Assembly (NCBI RefSeq): GCF_905163445.1
Contig: NC_053183.1
Coordinates: 18,352,001 to 18,416,000 of the forward strand
Direction: 5' to 3'
From: Pararge aegeria
Taxonomy: Eukaryota > Arthropoda > Insecta > Lepidoptera > Nymphalidae
DNA: 64,000 nucleotides
Position numbers and translations under genes: made by a program
Notes under the pieces: generated by a model
The model's input: the letters and a program-made list of their open reading frames with translations, nothing else
Told to the model about the DNA's origin: nothing
The model's database searches: none
Shown: one piece after another, positions 10,660 to 20,395 of the stretch
Layout: each line of letters starts with the position of its first letter
Numbering within the stretch: position 1 is the first letter of the stretch

Positions 10660-11010
10660 ATGAGTATTAGTAGTATGACTATAGTACCGTGGTCGATTGG
10701 GCGTGCGCTGGTGTGGGATGCGACCTGCGTTGATACGTTGGCAGCTTCTCACTTGCCGAGTACGTCCCAAAAAGCGGCAGCAGCTGCCGAATCTGCTCAA
10801 ATGCTTAAGCGCCGTAAATACTCCGTTATTTGTAATAACTACGTTTTTGCGGCGCTTTCGTTTGAGACTCTGGGCCCATGGTCATCGGACACTAATTTCA
10901 GTAACATCGTGTCCCAAAAATTGATCCTTGCGTCTGGTGACCCAAGAGATGGCACTTATTTAGCATTTTATATAAAATTAAAGGGGCCATAGCGCCAGCA
11001 TTTTGGGTAC
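10660..11010 (+). pseudogene. Retroelement-type C-terminal domain remnant
   Basis: An open frame reads ALVWDATCVDTLAASHL, then KRRKYSVICNNYVF, ALSFETLGPW and SGDPRDGTY. I recall this motif order (WDAT.VDT, KY..L...Y.F, ETLG.W, GDPR) from the end of proteins in many animal retroelements. One base shift near 10980 restores SASILGTMP, matching a usual RGNAASILGT ending, so the copy has a frameshift. The exact family is not named with certainty. A shorter 3' relic is at 53.3 kb. Confidence 0.55.
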
Positions 11011-11179
11011 CATGCCCATAAGTGAACATTTAGACGGCTTATGTTTATTGTAAATATGAATTTTAGTTTGTATTTATTATTTCCTTAGAAAAATATACTT
11101 TTCGTTGGTTTATTAATAAAGAATAAAGAAACATTTTACAACACAAAAAAAAATACCAATGAATAGTTTTAATTTACTT

Positions 11180-11565
11180 ATGCCCGTTTGCACGAACATC
11201 AAACAAGGCAATGCATAAGTAAATAACGACTAAACAAAGTAGATTCATAGGAATACATACATTTACCATTGGTGAAACCAATTGATTATCACTTAGCGAC
11301 TCTATTTAACCAACTTGTCTATGATTCTAACCACAAGGTGTAGTAATTTGTGATTATTTTTCGTATTGATATAAGGTTGTTAAGAATTTGTATTTGGCAT
11401 CGTCAAGTTTGAGTTTACGATCGATGTTATCTTTAGATAGCGCCTAACGTCGGTAGTTATCATCCAAGAGTTGGTGAAAAGTAAAAAGGAGTATTTTTCT
11501 ACGCATCACCAAAACTATTAGGCATTCGATTTAAGCGTTTCCTACGTTTAGTGAAAACGGGGATT
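11180..11565. mobile_element. Possible MITE with weak inverted ends
   Basis: Bounded by cccgtttgcacgaac on the left and gtgaaaacggg on the right, weakly inverted. No coding capacity. It resembles a noncoding element I recall from lepidopteran genomes, but no clear TSD is seen. Confidence 0.35.
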
Positions 11566-11619
11566 ATTATACTAAGGAATTTTGGTGTACAAAAGAAATC
11601 GAAATGTCGTCTTTATCTA

Positions 11620-11800
11620 TAAAATAAAGTTGAATCGTCTAACAAATCGCAGCTCCGCTTTACATTTTACAGTGTTGTTGCGAGATTGTGTTTTATTCTT
11701 TATGTCCTTTCCGTCCGGACAGCGAGAAAACAACTTCAAACTTAGCTTTTATGATGTTGCTAGTAAATATATGTTTCATATAGGAATTTTGATCATAATA
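11620..11800 (+). repeat. Rep-1 copy 2 of 7
   Basis: The most diverged copy: aaatcgcagctccgctttac, acattttacagtgttgttgc and tttatgtcctttccgtccgg. Confidence 0.6.
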
Positions 11801-11984
11801 AAACATTTGCTTATTAAAGTTACATTTATGGTGTCTGTGGTATTAATTTTTACTGATGCTGTGTACTTTTCAGTCAGTATTTTTATTTTTTTCTAAGTGT
11901 CTAATGTCTATGGTGTAAGTATGATTACATAGATATATAATTAGTGTATTACTTGCATAAATAATTAAAATATAGTAGGTATAT

Positions 11985-12270
11985 TAGCGATGATAGCTCA
12001 TTGGGTAGGAGCTCGACTTCCCTTTGGGGGGGGGGGGGGGGGGGGCGAAGTTATGTGCGTTTTAAGTAATTAAAATATCCCATGCATCAAGGGTACTGGA
12101 AAATATCGTGAGGAAACCTGCATGCCTGAGAGTTCTATAAAATGTTCTCAAATGTGTGTGTAGTCCACCGATCCGCACTGGGCCAGCGTGATGGACTACG
12201 GCCTTAACCCGTTCTCATTGTGTTAGAAGACCCGTGCTCTGTAGTGGCCCGGTAATGGCTTGATATGATA
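11985..12270 (+). mobile_element. SINE-a with a 20-bp poly(G) tract
   Basis: Head gcgatgatagctcattgggt, G-run at 12026-12045, then gttatgtgcgttttaagtaa, cgtgaggaaacctgcatgcc, and ggactacggccttaaccc to agtggcccggtaatgg. The B-box region normally found between the G-run and the gttatgtgcg block is deleted. Confidence 0.8.
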
Positions 12271-12384
12271 ATAGAAAATCAATAGTTTTCTTGCCTAATA
12301 ATATTTAGAGTTTTATGCCAAATTGTTAAGCTATATTGGGGTAGATATTGAAGAGTCAATAAATTGCTTCTATTTGCGTAATTA

Positions 12385-12610
12385 ATAAAACTTTTTTTAA
12401 GAACAACTGAGGTGCAACTAAGAAATTAAGATGTAACAACTTGTGTGTACTCGTACGAAACTTACTAAAGTTTAATTGTCGTAGCGAGTCACAGCGCTGC
12501 GTTATATTTTACGGCGTCGTAACGAGACAGTATTTCGTTCTTTATGTTACCGCTGTTCGTGAACACTTCGGGCCTAGCTTTCCTAGTGTTGCTCTTAATA
12601 TTTTTTCTAC
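12385..12610 (+). repeat. Rep-1 copy 3 of 7, extended 5' end
   Basis: Includes the upstream module gaggtgcaactaagaaatta and gatgtaacaacttgt before the core cgagtcacagcgctgcgtta. Its 3' ttttttctacattc abuts a minus-strand LINE-A end. Confidence 0.7.
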
Positions 12611-12611
12611 A

Positions 12612-13165
12612 TTCAAAAACAAAAATTCATTTATTTCAAGTAGGCCTAATTAATAAGCACTTATGAAACGTCAAGTCTGTTTGTAGTGACTCTACCACCG
12701 GTTCGGAAGGCAGATTCAGTGGAATCTGCCTTCCGAACCGGTGGTAGAGTTGCCGGCTCTTCTCAGTGGAGAAGAGCCGGCAAGAAACTCAGCAAATTGC
12801 TCTTTTCCAACATCATTTTAAAGTTTAACAATCTTTAGAATTTTCTGTTTTGTGAGAGATGAGAGCGGAGTGGCCTGCTTCCAAGCAGCCTTGCGTTTAG
12901 GAATTCATCAATCGTGTAGTAACCACGATTTAATAAATGTGTTTTAATAAATTGTTTAAACTTAGGTAAAGGTAGATCTAATATTACCTTCGGTATCATG
13001 TTTTAAAGCATATACCCATCCCCACAAAGGATTTCTGTACTTTTCTCAGACGATATGCAGATATAACTAATTTATGTCCGTTTCTAGTTAGTCGACTGTT
13101 TATATCGACTTATGTTTTGTTTAATAAAGATAATATTATAAATATTTGGTGGTAATTAAACTTTT
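12612..13165 (-). pseudogene. LINE-A 3' part with two fold-back hairpins
   Basis: The minus strand holds the LINE-A end (aattcatttatttcaagtag), 3' UTR and degraded C-terminal coding region to about 13165. The UTR contains two consecutive inverted repeats: 29-bp perfect arms at 12689-12717 and 12722-12750, and 14-bp perfect arms at 12751-12764 and 12769-12782. Both have the spacer agtg. Other LINE-A copies run through this region without them. Confidence 0.75.
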
Positions 13166-13389
13166 GCTCGTATATTTATGAGTGTATTAACTAGCTCATT
13201 TACTTTCTAAATCGTACTAATGTAGTAACGTGAACGAGAAAAAAGTTTGGGACAGAAGACAAGAAAAATCTTTATGATAGCATATATTGTTGAAAACAGC
13301 TTCGATTTGCATATTATTTTACAAACTAAACAGTGGCTTCGAATGAAAACTGTGAGGCAATTAAGTGAATAAAATTAATAGCATATACT

Positions 13390-13590
13390 CTTCATCATCA
13401 TCAACAGCCTCCTCCTCAGGGTCTCTTCAGAGAATGAGAAGGGTTTGACTTCACACGCCGTGATTATGGGGAACTCTCAGGCATGCAGGTTTCCTCACGA
13501 TGTTTTCCTTCACCGTTTAAAGCAAGTGATATTTAATTTTAAAACGCACATAACTCCGAAAAGTCAGTGGTGCGTATACTACTAAGGGTA
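13390..13590 (-). mobile_element. SINE-a, 5' end missing
   Basis: Minus-strand caggcatgcaggtttcctca, cgatgttttccttcaccgtt and aaaacgcacataactccg. The 3' end is a (tca)n tract. The tRNA-like head stops near 13590. Confidence 0.7.
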
Positions 13591-13834
13591 GTAGAAACTG
13601 AATGGTTGAAGATAAAAAAAGTTATACATCGTTACCGTTTACAGAACAGACCTAATCACATATTTTTAAAGAAGCCACTGCAAATAATCAATGGCGTCCT
13701 AATAGTTTTTTTTATTTATCAAGTTATAGTTATACCTTCACAAAGTAATGATGATACGTATTTCCGCTTCAACTACGTACATCCACTAATACTTTTAATT
13801 TAAATTGATATATTAACGTTTCACTCTAAAATCT

Positions 13835-14000
13835 TCACTTATATTATAAATGCGAATGCTAGTTTGTCTTTTTGTTACGTTTTCTAGCTTTAACTGCTCA
13901 ACTGATCATCATCAAATTGTTGGTACAATCCAAGAAGGACATAGGTTGTTTCTATCCAGAAAAAAATACTATTCGCGAGTGATGAAAAAATAACTTATAG
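13835..14000 (+). mobile_element. Helitron-like 5' fragment
   Basis: cttatattataaatgcgaat followed by gtttgtctttttgttacgtt and aaggacataggttgtttcta, as at the 5' end of Helitron-like elements. The 3' terminus is not found. Confidence 0.45.
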
Positions 14001-14214
14001 ATACAAAAGCACAACCGGACTTTAAAAAATATATCTACATTAAAAAGATCAAAGGTCCGGGGGAAAATTCTAGCAATAAAATAATTAAACAATCACATAC
14101 ATATCGTATTAAATTATAAATCAAAGGGTTGTGATTGCAACTTAAATAATTAATTATTATTAACTAATTGTTTTACCCTTAGGTTGACCATTAAAAAAAA
14201 AACATAGATGTCTA

Positions 14215-14393
14215 TTAAAATTACTAAAGTTTAATTGTCACAGCGAGTCACAGAGCTGCGTTACATTTTACGGCGTCGTAACGAGACTGTAATTCATACT
14301 TTTTGTTACCGCTGTCCGTGAAAAGCAAAAAAGTCCGTTTGAGCTTAGCTTTTATAGTGTTTGTTACTCATGAATATTTTTATACATTGCTCA
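14215..14393 (+). repeat. Rep-1 copy 4 of 7
   Basis: aaagtttaattgtcacagcg, agagctgcgttacatttta, gcgtcgtaacgagactgtaa. Followed directly by a hairpin at 14394. Confidence 0.7.
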
Positions 14394-14445
14394 TAAAATA
14401 CTTGATAGAAATATAAGTTTTGCTTATATTTCTATCAAATATTTT
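14394..14445. repeat. Hairpin with 24-bp arms
   Basis: A perfect 16-bp inverted repeat, ttgatagaaatataag and its complement (14402-14417, 14423-14438), with a 5-base spacer; arms extend outward to about 24 bp with one mismatch. Located at the 3' end of Rep-1. Confidence 0.8.
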
Positions 14446-14694
14446 ATTCACTCGCTGTACAAAATTATATTACCATCATATTAAAAAATTTGTTGTCTGT
14501 AAAGTCGGCTTACTGACGATAGTTGAACGGGTCAACGTCGTAAGAAAATACTGATGGAATGGTTGCATTTTTCAAAAGAAAATTTTAATTTTATTTGTTT
14601 GATAGATATTATAGTTGCTATAAACAATTGACATCACATTCACTTTTCACTGCACTTCATCCTTGCCGAAAACATGTAAATGTATTATTGTATA

Positions 14695-14890
14695 GAAGCT
14701 GTCCACGCGGACGCATCGCTTACTCAAGTAGGAGAGAGACAGATGTCGAACGCGGAGGCCGACTGTGCCTCTTTGTCGCTCGTTCCACGCTCTCGCTTGC
14801 ACTTCAAGCCTTGAATGGAACGCCTCAGAGCGAGGTAACGCCGCATACGTCATGTTTTTTCGTGCGTGCAGTCGGCTCCAACGAATTATA
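14695..14890. other. GC-rich island, function unknown
   Basis: About 200 bp clearly richer in GC than its surroundings, with several CG dinucleotides. Open frames exist on both strands, but none shows a recognised domain. It could be an old transposon segment or a regulatory region. Confidence 0.3.
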
Positions 14891-14963
14891 AGACGTTGTC
14901 ACGTCAAAAATTGTAATCCTTTTGTTAAAAATGTCAATATTACGATTCCTTGATACTAAATCA

Positions 14964-15135
14964 TTAAATTCAAATTCAAATTCAAATTCATTTATTTCAA
15001 GTAGGCCTACTTTATAAGCACTTTTGAAACGTCAAGTATGCATGTTTGTGTGACTCTACCACCTGTTCGGAAAGCAGATTCTACCGAGAAGAGCCGGCAA
15101 GAAACTCAGTAGTTGCTCTTTTCCAACATCAACAT
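14964..15135 (-). mobile_element. LINE-A 3' UTR and tail
   Basis: Starts with four to five aaattc tail units, then atttatttcaagtaggccta, gactctaccacctgttcgg and cggcaagaaactcagtag. Very close to the 34.7-34.86 kb 3' UTR read in reverse. Confidence 0.8.
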
Positions 15136-15274
15136 TTACAATCAACAACATTTACAAATTAGAAAGGTGAACATGTGTTTTATATTATAGTTGGCCAAAT
15201 AATTATAATAAATAACCACACCAATGTTGGGCTCTAATAAAAATAAATATATAATAATTTCTTAGTTGCAAAAT

Positions 15275-15481
15275 AACTATTCTGCAACCAAGAAATTAAG
15301 ATGTAACAACTTGTATTTAAGAAACTGACTTCAGTTTAATTGTCACAGCTAGTCGCAGTGTTGTGTTACATTTTACGACGTCGTTACGAGACTGTATTTC
15401 ATACTTTATGCTACCGCTGTTCATGAAGAATACTTTGGGCCCATCTTTTACAGTGCTACTCTTACTATTTTTTCTACATCG
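15275..15481 (+). repeat. Rep-1 copy 5 of 7
   Basis: accaagaaattaagatgtaa upstream module and the core up to tgctactcttactatttttt. Just upstream, atttcttagttgca and tgcaaccaagaaat form an imperfect inverted repeat. A minus-strand SINE-c is joined to its 3' AT-rich end. Confidence 0.7.
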
Positions 15482-15655
15482 ATGAATATTTTTTATGAAT
15501 AACATACATAAATACTTAGAATATACATATAAACACCACTGAAAAACATTGATGCTCATCACACTAACATCCACTATCCAGTAATGGGAATCGAACCAAC
15601 GGCCTTGGGCTCAAAAAACAGGGTCGCTGCAAACAACGTCAATAGGCCGTCAAAT
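15482..15655 (-). mobile_element. SINE-c, tail end truncated
   Basis: Minus-strand ttttatgaataacataca, tagaatatacatataaacac, and tRNA-like gggaatcgaaccaacggcct to the cgtcaataggccgtc end. The last about 70 bp of the element is absent. Confidence 0.75.
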
Positions 15656-15724
15656 ACAATATGGTTGTAATAGAACTTTTAATCATATCAATCTGAAACA
15701 TACTTGATTAGGAATATTTTTGAC

Positions 15725-15925
15725 AGCCCCCCGCAGTTTTGGCGCAGTGGTAGGCTTTAAGGTTTCAGAAGTGGGGGTCCGGGGTTCAATCCCCAGCAGT
15801 GGTAATTAAGAAATTTATGAGTTTACTTTAAATGCCCTAACACGTTAGCCCGCTTCCATCTTACACTGCATAATTATTTTCAACCAGGTGATATTGCGGT
15901 CAAGGGCTAACTTTTAGCTGACAGA
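15725..15925 (+). mobile_element. SINE-d with intact tRNA-like head, short body
   Basis: Head ttttggcgcagtggtaggct and B box ggggttcaatcccc. The body is shortened, jumping from aattaagaaatttatgagtt to cgttagcccgcttccatctt. Tail gtcaagggctaacttttagc, then A-rich. Confidence 0.75.
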
Positions 15926-16114
15926 AAATAAAGAAAGAAAGGTGTGATTTAGTATCGCGGCACGCATGACAATGATCTTATATACATTACCATGATAATA
16001 TTATGTTATGTGTTGCACTACCTGGAATAAGAAGTCAGCTTAGAATTTTGCTGAATGCGCCATGCAATGGCATACAGCACTAATTTAAATCAATTGTATA
16101 TCTATAATTTGCGT

Positions 16115-16400
16115 ATTATTAAGGAAACTTAAGTACGGTGCAACTAAGATAATAAATAAGATGTCAAAAAAGATGAAAACAAGTTGTAACATCATAATCA
16201 ACTTGTATCTATGAAACTGACCAAAGTTTAATTGTCACAGCGAGTTGCAGCGCTGCGTAACATTTTACAGCGTCGTTACGAGACTGTATTTCATACTTAA
16301 TGTTACCGCCGTCCGTGCAGAACACTTTGGGTCTAGTTTTTATAGTGTTGCTCATAAATATTTTTTTCTGCATTGCTTATAAAATATTGAATACTAATAA
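16115..16400 (+). repeat. Rep-1 copy 6 of 7
   Basis: Contains the upstream module and the core cgagttgcagcgctgcgtaa with gtcgttacgagactgtattt. A minus-strand LINE-A end follows its AT-rich 3' part. Confidence 0.7.
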
Positions 16401-16419
16401 AACATTAAAATTTTCATTC

Positions 16420-16900
16420 AAAATTCATTTATTTGCAAATTGGCCTAATATATAAATGAATGAATGAATGATTGATTATCGAATACTTTTATTGCACACC
16501 ACAAAAAAAAGGAAAAGTATAACAAAACAACGTTTGGCAATATAAGCACTTTTACTGTTTGTAGTGACTCTACCACCGGTTCGGAAGGTAAATTGTACCG
16601 AAAAGAAGCCGGCAAGAAACTCAGCAGTTGCTCTTTACCAACATCATTGTAAAATTTAACAATCACTGTTCTATCTTGTGTGAGATGAAAGCGGAGCGGC
16701 TTGCTTTCAGGCAACGTTGTTATTAAGAAATTCATCAATAGTAAATAAGCTTGATGTATTAAATGTGTTTTTATACATTCTTTAAACTTATGCAATGGTA
16801 AATCTAATATAACCTTCCGTATCATGTTATAAAATTATATACTCAGCCTCACAAAAGTTTTCTGCTTTATCCTAAGACATCATACCAATTTGCGTAGTGT
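16420..16900 (-). pseudogene. LINE-A C-terminus and 3' UTR with nested LINE tail
   Basis: A minus-strand frame reads ILDLPLHKFKECIKTHLI, equivalent to the LINE-A end (ILDLPMHTFKKCVKTHLV), then the 3' UTR and an aattca tail. At about 16452-16535 another LINE tail (aatg units, cttttattgcacaccac) interrupts the 3' end, giving a nested minus-strand insertion. Confidence 0.75.
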
Positions 16901-17007
16901 TACTAACTATTTTTTTTTTTTAATCTTACCTTTTCCTTTGGTTACGTGCATTATTTTTCTCATCTATAAGTTCAGAAAAGTGGTTGTAAAATGTTTTAAT
17001 TTGCATA

Positions 17008-17390
17008 TCCATATATATATAAAAGAGAAAGTGTGTGAGTATGTTCCGTATAGGCTCCGAAACGGCTGGTCCGATTTCAATGAAACTTTCAGGGAATCTC
17101 CGGATTGACCTGGCGAGTAATCCTGTAAAGTTTGGTGACGATCGGAGCACTCCTATTTTTGAACTGTCAAACACAGCTTTTATTTACTATGATGATATTC
17201 TATTGTTGGGTGTACATGGGTGTAGATAATGATTTTCATCCGCTCGAGAAGAGAATAGAAGAGAATGAATACGGAGATAAATAAATGATTCAATATATTA
17301 TGAGACCTGAATTAAAATTGAATGATGTAAGTTTATTGTTTAAATAAAATAAAGCAAAACTAGCCCGGCGAAGCGGGCTGGGTACGCTAG
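17008..17390 (+). mobile_element. Helitron-like element, complete, with 3' hairpin
   Basis: Starts TCCATATATATATAAAAG after A, ends GGGTACGCTAG before T. Just inside the 3' end AGCCCG and CGGGCT form a six-base-pair hairpin about 11 bp from the end, the usual Helitron layout. 383 bp with no Rep/helicase coding, so nonautonomous. Confidence 0.75.
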
Positions 17391-17499
17391 TTATTAATAT
17401 ATCTTAAACGTGGTTAACAGGAAAAACTGTGGTGCAACTAAGAAATCGAGATATCATTATGATCAACCCACAACCGTACGATAGAGCATGGGTCTTCTC

Positions 17500-17645
17500 T
17501 CAGAATAAGTAGGGCTCAGGCCATTGTCCACCACGCTGGCCAAGTACGGTTTCACTTGGCAGACTTCACACACCTTAGAGAATATTACGGAGAACTCTCA
17601 AGCATGAAGGATTAAAAACGCACATAACTCCGCAAAGTAAGAGGT
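17500..17645 (-). mobile_element. SINE-a fragment
   Basis: Minus-strand tgtccaccacgctggccaag, gagaactctcaagcatgaag and aaaacgcacataactccgc. The segment between the last two blocks is deleted. Confidence 0.6.
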
Positions 17646-17789
17646 AAATAACAACATGAAACAAGAGTGGTAACTAGTCAAGGTCATAGAAAACCGTTAT
17701 CACTTTCTCACCACTGCGCATTGGAGGTCGTCAAAATAAGTACCAACTTACAATGTCTCAACTAATATATATAAAATAAGTGACATTTA

Positions 17790-17885
17790 CAGGGGCTCGC
17801 ACAGAGCTGCGTTATATTTTACAAGGTGGTTACAAGACTGTATTTCATACTTTATGTCCTCGTTCAGACAAGCCTTTCGGGAGCA
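17790..17885 (+). repeat. Rep-1 copy 7 of 7
   Basis: gctcgcacagagctgcgtta, gtggttacaagactgtattt, catactttatgtcctcg. An isolated upstream module (gtggtgcaactaagaaatc) lies at 17430, about 340 bp away, with SINE-a between. Confidence 0.6.
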
Positions 17886-17892
17886 GCATCGG

Positions 17893-18025
17893 CAGTGGCG
17901 TGCACTTCATACATGCACAAAAGCACTGCATACCCTAAAATTGAAATATAGCCCGTATAAGAGGAGGATTTTTCCATTTTCCTGGTGTATGCATACCCTG
18001 GTAAGAAACCCAGTGCACGCCACTG
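17893..18025. mobile_element. hAT-type MITE A, perfect 8-bp TSD
   Basis: TSD agcatcgg at 17885-17892 and 18026-18033. Terminal inverted repeats cagtggcgtgca and tgcacgccactg. 133 bp. An 8-bp TSD plus CAG-type ends indicates the hAT superfamily. Short subfamily, shared with the 20.97-kb copy. Confidence 0.9.
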
Positions 18026-18164
18026 AGCATCGGTTAGGGACATACCGTGCTATCCTCCCGGCATGATATTCAGTTGGTCGCATACTGAGTTGTTATCTCA
18101 AACGTTATCCAAACTCTAACATTGAGAAAGGTCATTTTAAACAAAAACCTGCTAAACGAGCCAA

Positions 18165-18475
18165 TGCCATCATCAGCACCATATCAACCCATTACAGGCC
18201 CACTACAGAGCACGGGTCCTCCCCCCACAATGACAAGGGGTAAGGCCGTAGTCCACCACGTTGGCCCAGTGCGGATTTGTGGTCTGCACACACCATTGAG
18301 AACATTATATAGAACTCTCAAGCATACAGGTTTCCTCACGATGTTTTCCTTCACCGTTGAAGCAAGTGATATTTTAATTACTTAAAACGCACATAACTTG
18401 AGAAGTTAAGAGTGCGTACTGGGATTCGAACTCGCCACCCCTAAAGTGAAGTCGCTAATGCGCTATCATCGCTTC
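18165..18475 (-). mobile_element. SINE-a, full length
   Basis: From atcatcagcaccatatcaac through gtagtccaccacgttggccc, caggtttcctcacgatgttt and gggattcgaactcgccaccc to aatgcgctatcatcgcttc. One of the most complete copies in the window. Confidence 0.85.
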
Positions 18476-18529
18476 ATTAAAGTTTATAAAAGCGTTATAA
18501 GAATTTTCCATATTTTTCCACTTGTACCT

Positions 18530-18780
18530 GTCCTATGCTAGAGTACTTAAAGTCTTACCAGCAACTTTCAAAATGTAGTCTTCCCATCTTTTCAATGGAT
18601 TCGTTTCCAATCCATCGGATGCCATTTGGTAACAATTTTTGTCCATCTACTATCTTGTCATCTTTCAATGTGACCCGCCCATAAAGCAAATTCTGCAACT
18701 TAAATGGAGATCCATTTAAGTTGCAGAATTTGCTTTATGGCGCCTCTTGCTTTGGTCCATCCATCTTCAGAATGCAAGGT
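18530..18780 (-). pseudogene. RTE-like C-terminal remnant with a 30-bp-arm fold-back
   Basis: In shifted minus-strand frames, WTKIVTKWHP, NPLKRWEDYI and LKVAGKTLS recall the end of RTE-type endonuclease/RT proteins. At 18679-18708 and 18711-18740 the arms are perfect 30-bp inverted repeats with a 2-bp spacer, so the right part appears to be a fold-back copy of the left. Confidence 0.45.
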
Positions 18781-18789
18781 ATATATTAC

Positions 18790-20325
18790 ATGTGCCAGGA
18801 TAAAGATAGGTGCGGTGCATTGATTTAGCCAAACATTCACAAACCAATAAACAAACAAAAATACATTTTTTCGCATCGATTATAAAACTACCTCATTTAA
18901 AGTTTATTTTAGCAACCGCTGTGTAACACACAAATACATTAGCAGAATTATACGAGAATCAGCATTCAGCATTAATTTTCCAGCGTAATACTTCCTTAAC
19001 TTTTAATGTTTCCTTATTAGATCTTGTCATTTATTTACTACACAATAGAGAACTTTATTACCTTCTGGATACAGTTTATTTTGGATTATCGTAATGAAAT
19101 CCACGTTAAAGAACATACCTGACGTATGACGTCTCTTGATTTAACATTTCTTTTAAAGTTTATCGCGTACTACAGGAACTGCCGCAAGTCTGCAAATAAT
19201 ATATGTTAGGTACATTTCTATAGATCTCATCATCAACTATTAGATATCTCAGGTAGGATGCCTAATCAAAACTTTCGGTTAATGAAATGATGGAAATGAA
19301 AAAATGCTTTATTGTCATAAAGAATAACAAAACAGAATCAAAAGTACTTAAACATAACACATAACATATATACAAATTTTGTTTTATTTTGCACAGATAA
19401 AAAGTGTACCTGGTATCCGAACTAGTTGAGACTGTGTCTCGGAAAACAGGGCTAACCCGCTCGATGACATAGCTTAATACTAGAAATTAAGATCACTTGT
19501 ATGACGATTATCATTATGACGATCCTTATTTATATCTTTATCTGCATTAATCCCACAGGTTCCTTTCGTATAAGAAAGAGGGGTTTAAGAGCTTGGATTT
19601 TCCTAGCTGCACTAATTTTTGGCTGTAAAGTTTACTATCACGTTGTTAACAATATAAAGGCTTAACGTGCACTGGCTTGTATGCACAATACTTGATGCAT
19701 CGGATGGTAAAAGCCCATATCCTAACTTCAGGCTAGTTCTACAAAGCTCACTAAAGGTAAAAAAAACATATTTTTTAATCCAAAAATCGTGATCCGGCAT
19801 AGTAATAAATAAATAAATTAATGTCTATCTCGAATTATTGTAATGTAAAAAACCATTAAAATTAATTGAAATAAATATTATGTACGTACTTTAAAATTAT
19901 TTCAATTCACATATACTATTACAGCATTATTGTTAATGTAGGATTAAAATAGAAGAAATATTAAGCCACTTTCAATCGCGGAAGGCGTACAAAATGTTTA
20001 GACCAACGAGGTTGATTCAATAGGTACAAAAAGATGCGTTGCGTTTTACTCTTGCGGTTCACCTCGTAGTGTGCAATCAACATAATACAGGCGCGGAGTT
20101 TTTGGTGGAATTAATTTCTGCCGAGAAATCGCAATTACAGGCAAAGCGAATGGATCTAAAAGCATTCGGTGGCGTAATTCGCAAAGTTCCGCACAAATTA
20201 TAAAAAGCTTTCCACTTTCATATGCCAATCATAATTAGTGAGCAAATAAAATTAGGAAAAGTAATTTAAAACACGAGTGTTTTGTGCTTTACAGGATAAT
20301 GTTTAACTGTACAATTTTTAATGAA
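18790..20325. other. No gene seen; possible minus-strand LINE end at 19285-19480
   Basis: No conserved frame. Around 19285-19480, aaaaatgctttattgtcata followed by cgaactagttgagactgtg looks like a reversed LINE 3' end (AATAAA on the minus strand), unplaced. The remainder is AT-rich DNA without other matches seen in the window. Confidence 0.4.
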
Positions 20326-20329
20326 CCGA

Positions 20330-20395
20330 ATGTCGTGTGATAGCCCAGTGGGTAGGAACTCGACTTTACTTTCAGGGGGGGGGGGTTAAGTAATT
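20330..20395 (+). mobile_element. SINE-a head with an 11-bp G run
   Basis: gtgatagcccagtgggtagg, actcgactttactttc, a G-run at 20375-20385, then ttaagtaattgat. As at 12.0 kb, the B-box region after the G-run is missing. Confidence 0.65.

Noticed and set aside
10381..10800. 139-codon minus-strand frame
   Set aside because: It overlaps the plus-strand retroelement remnant with clear motifs; the minus frame has none.
11582..11896. 104-codon frame
   Set aside because: It covers a Rep-1 copy and AT-rich DNA; other Rep-1 copies do not keep the frame.
14595..14891. 98-codon frame and its antisense frame in the GC-rich island
   Set aside because: Both strands are open because the segment is GC-rich; neither shows a domain or splice context.
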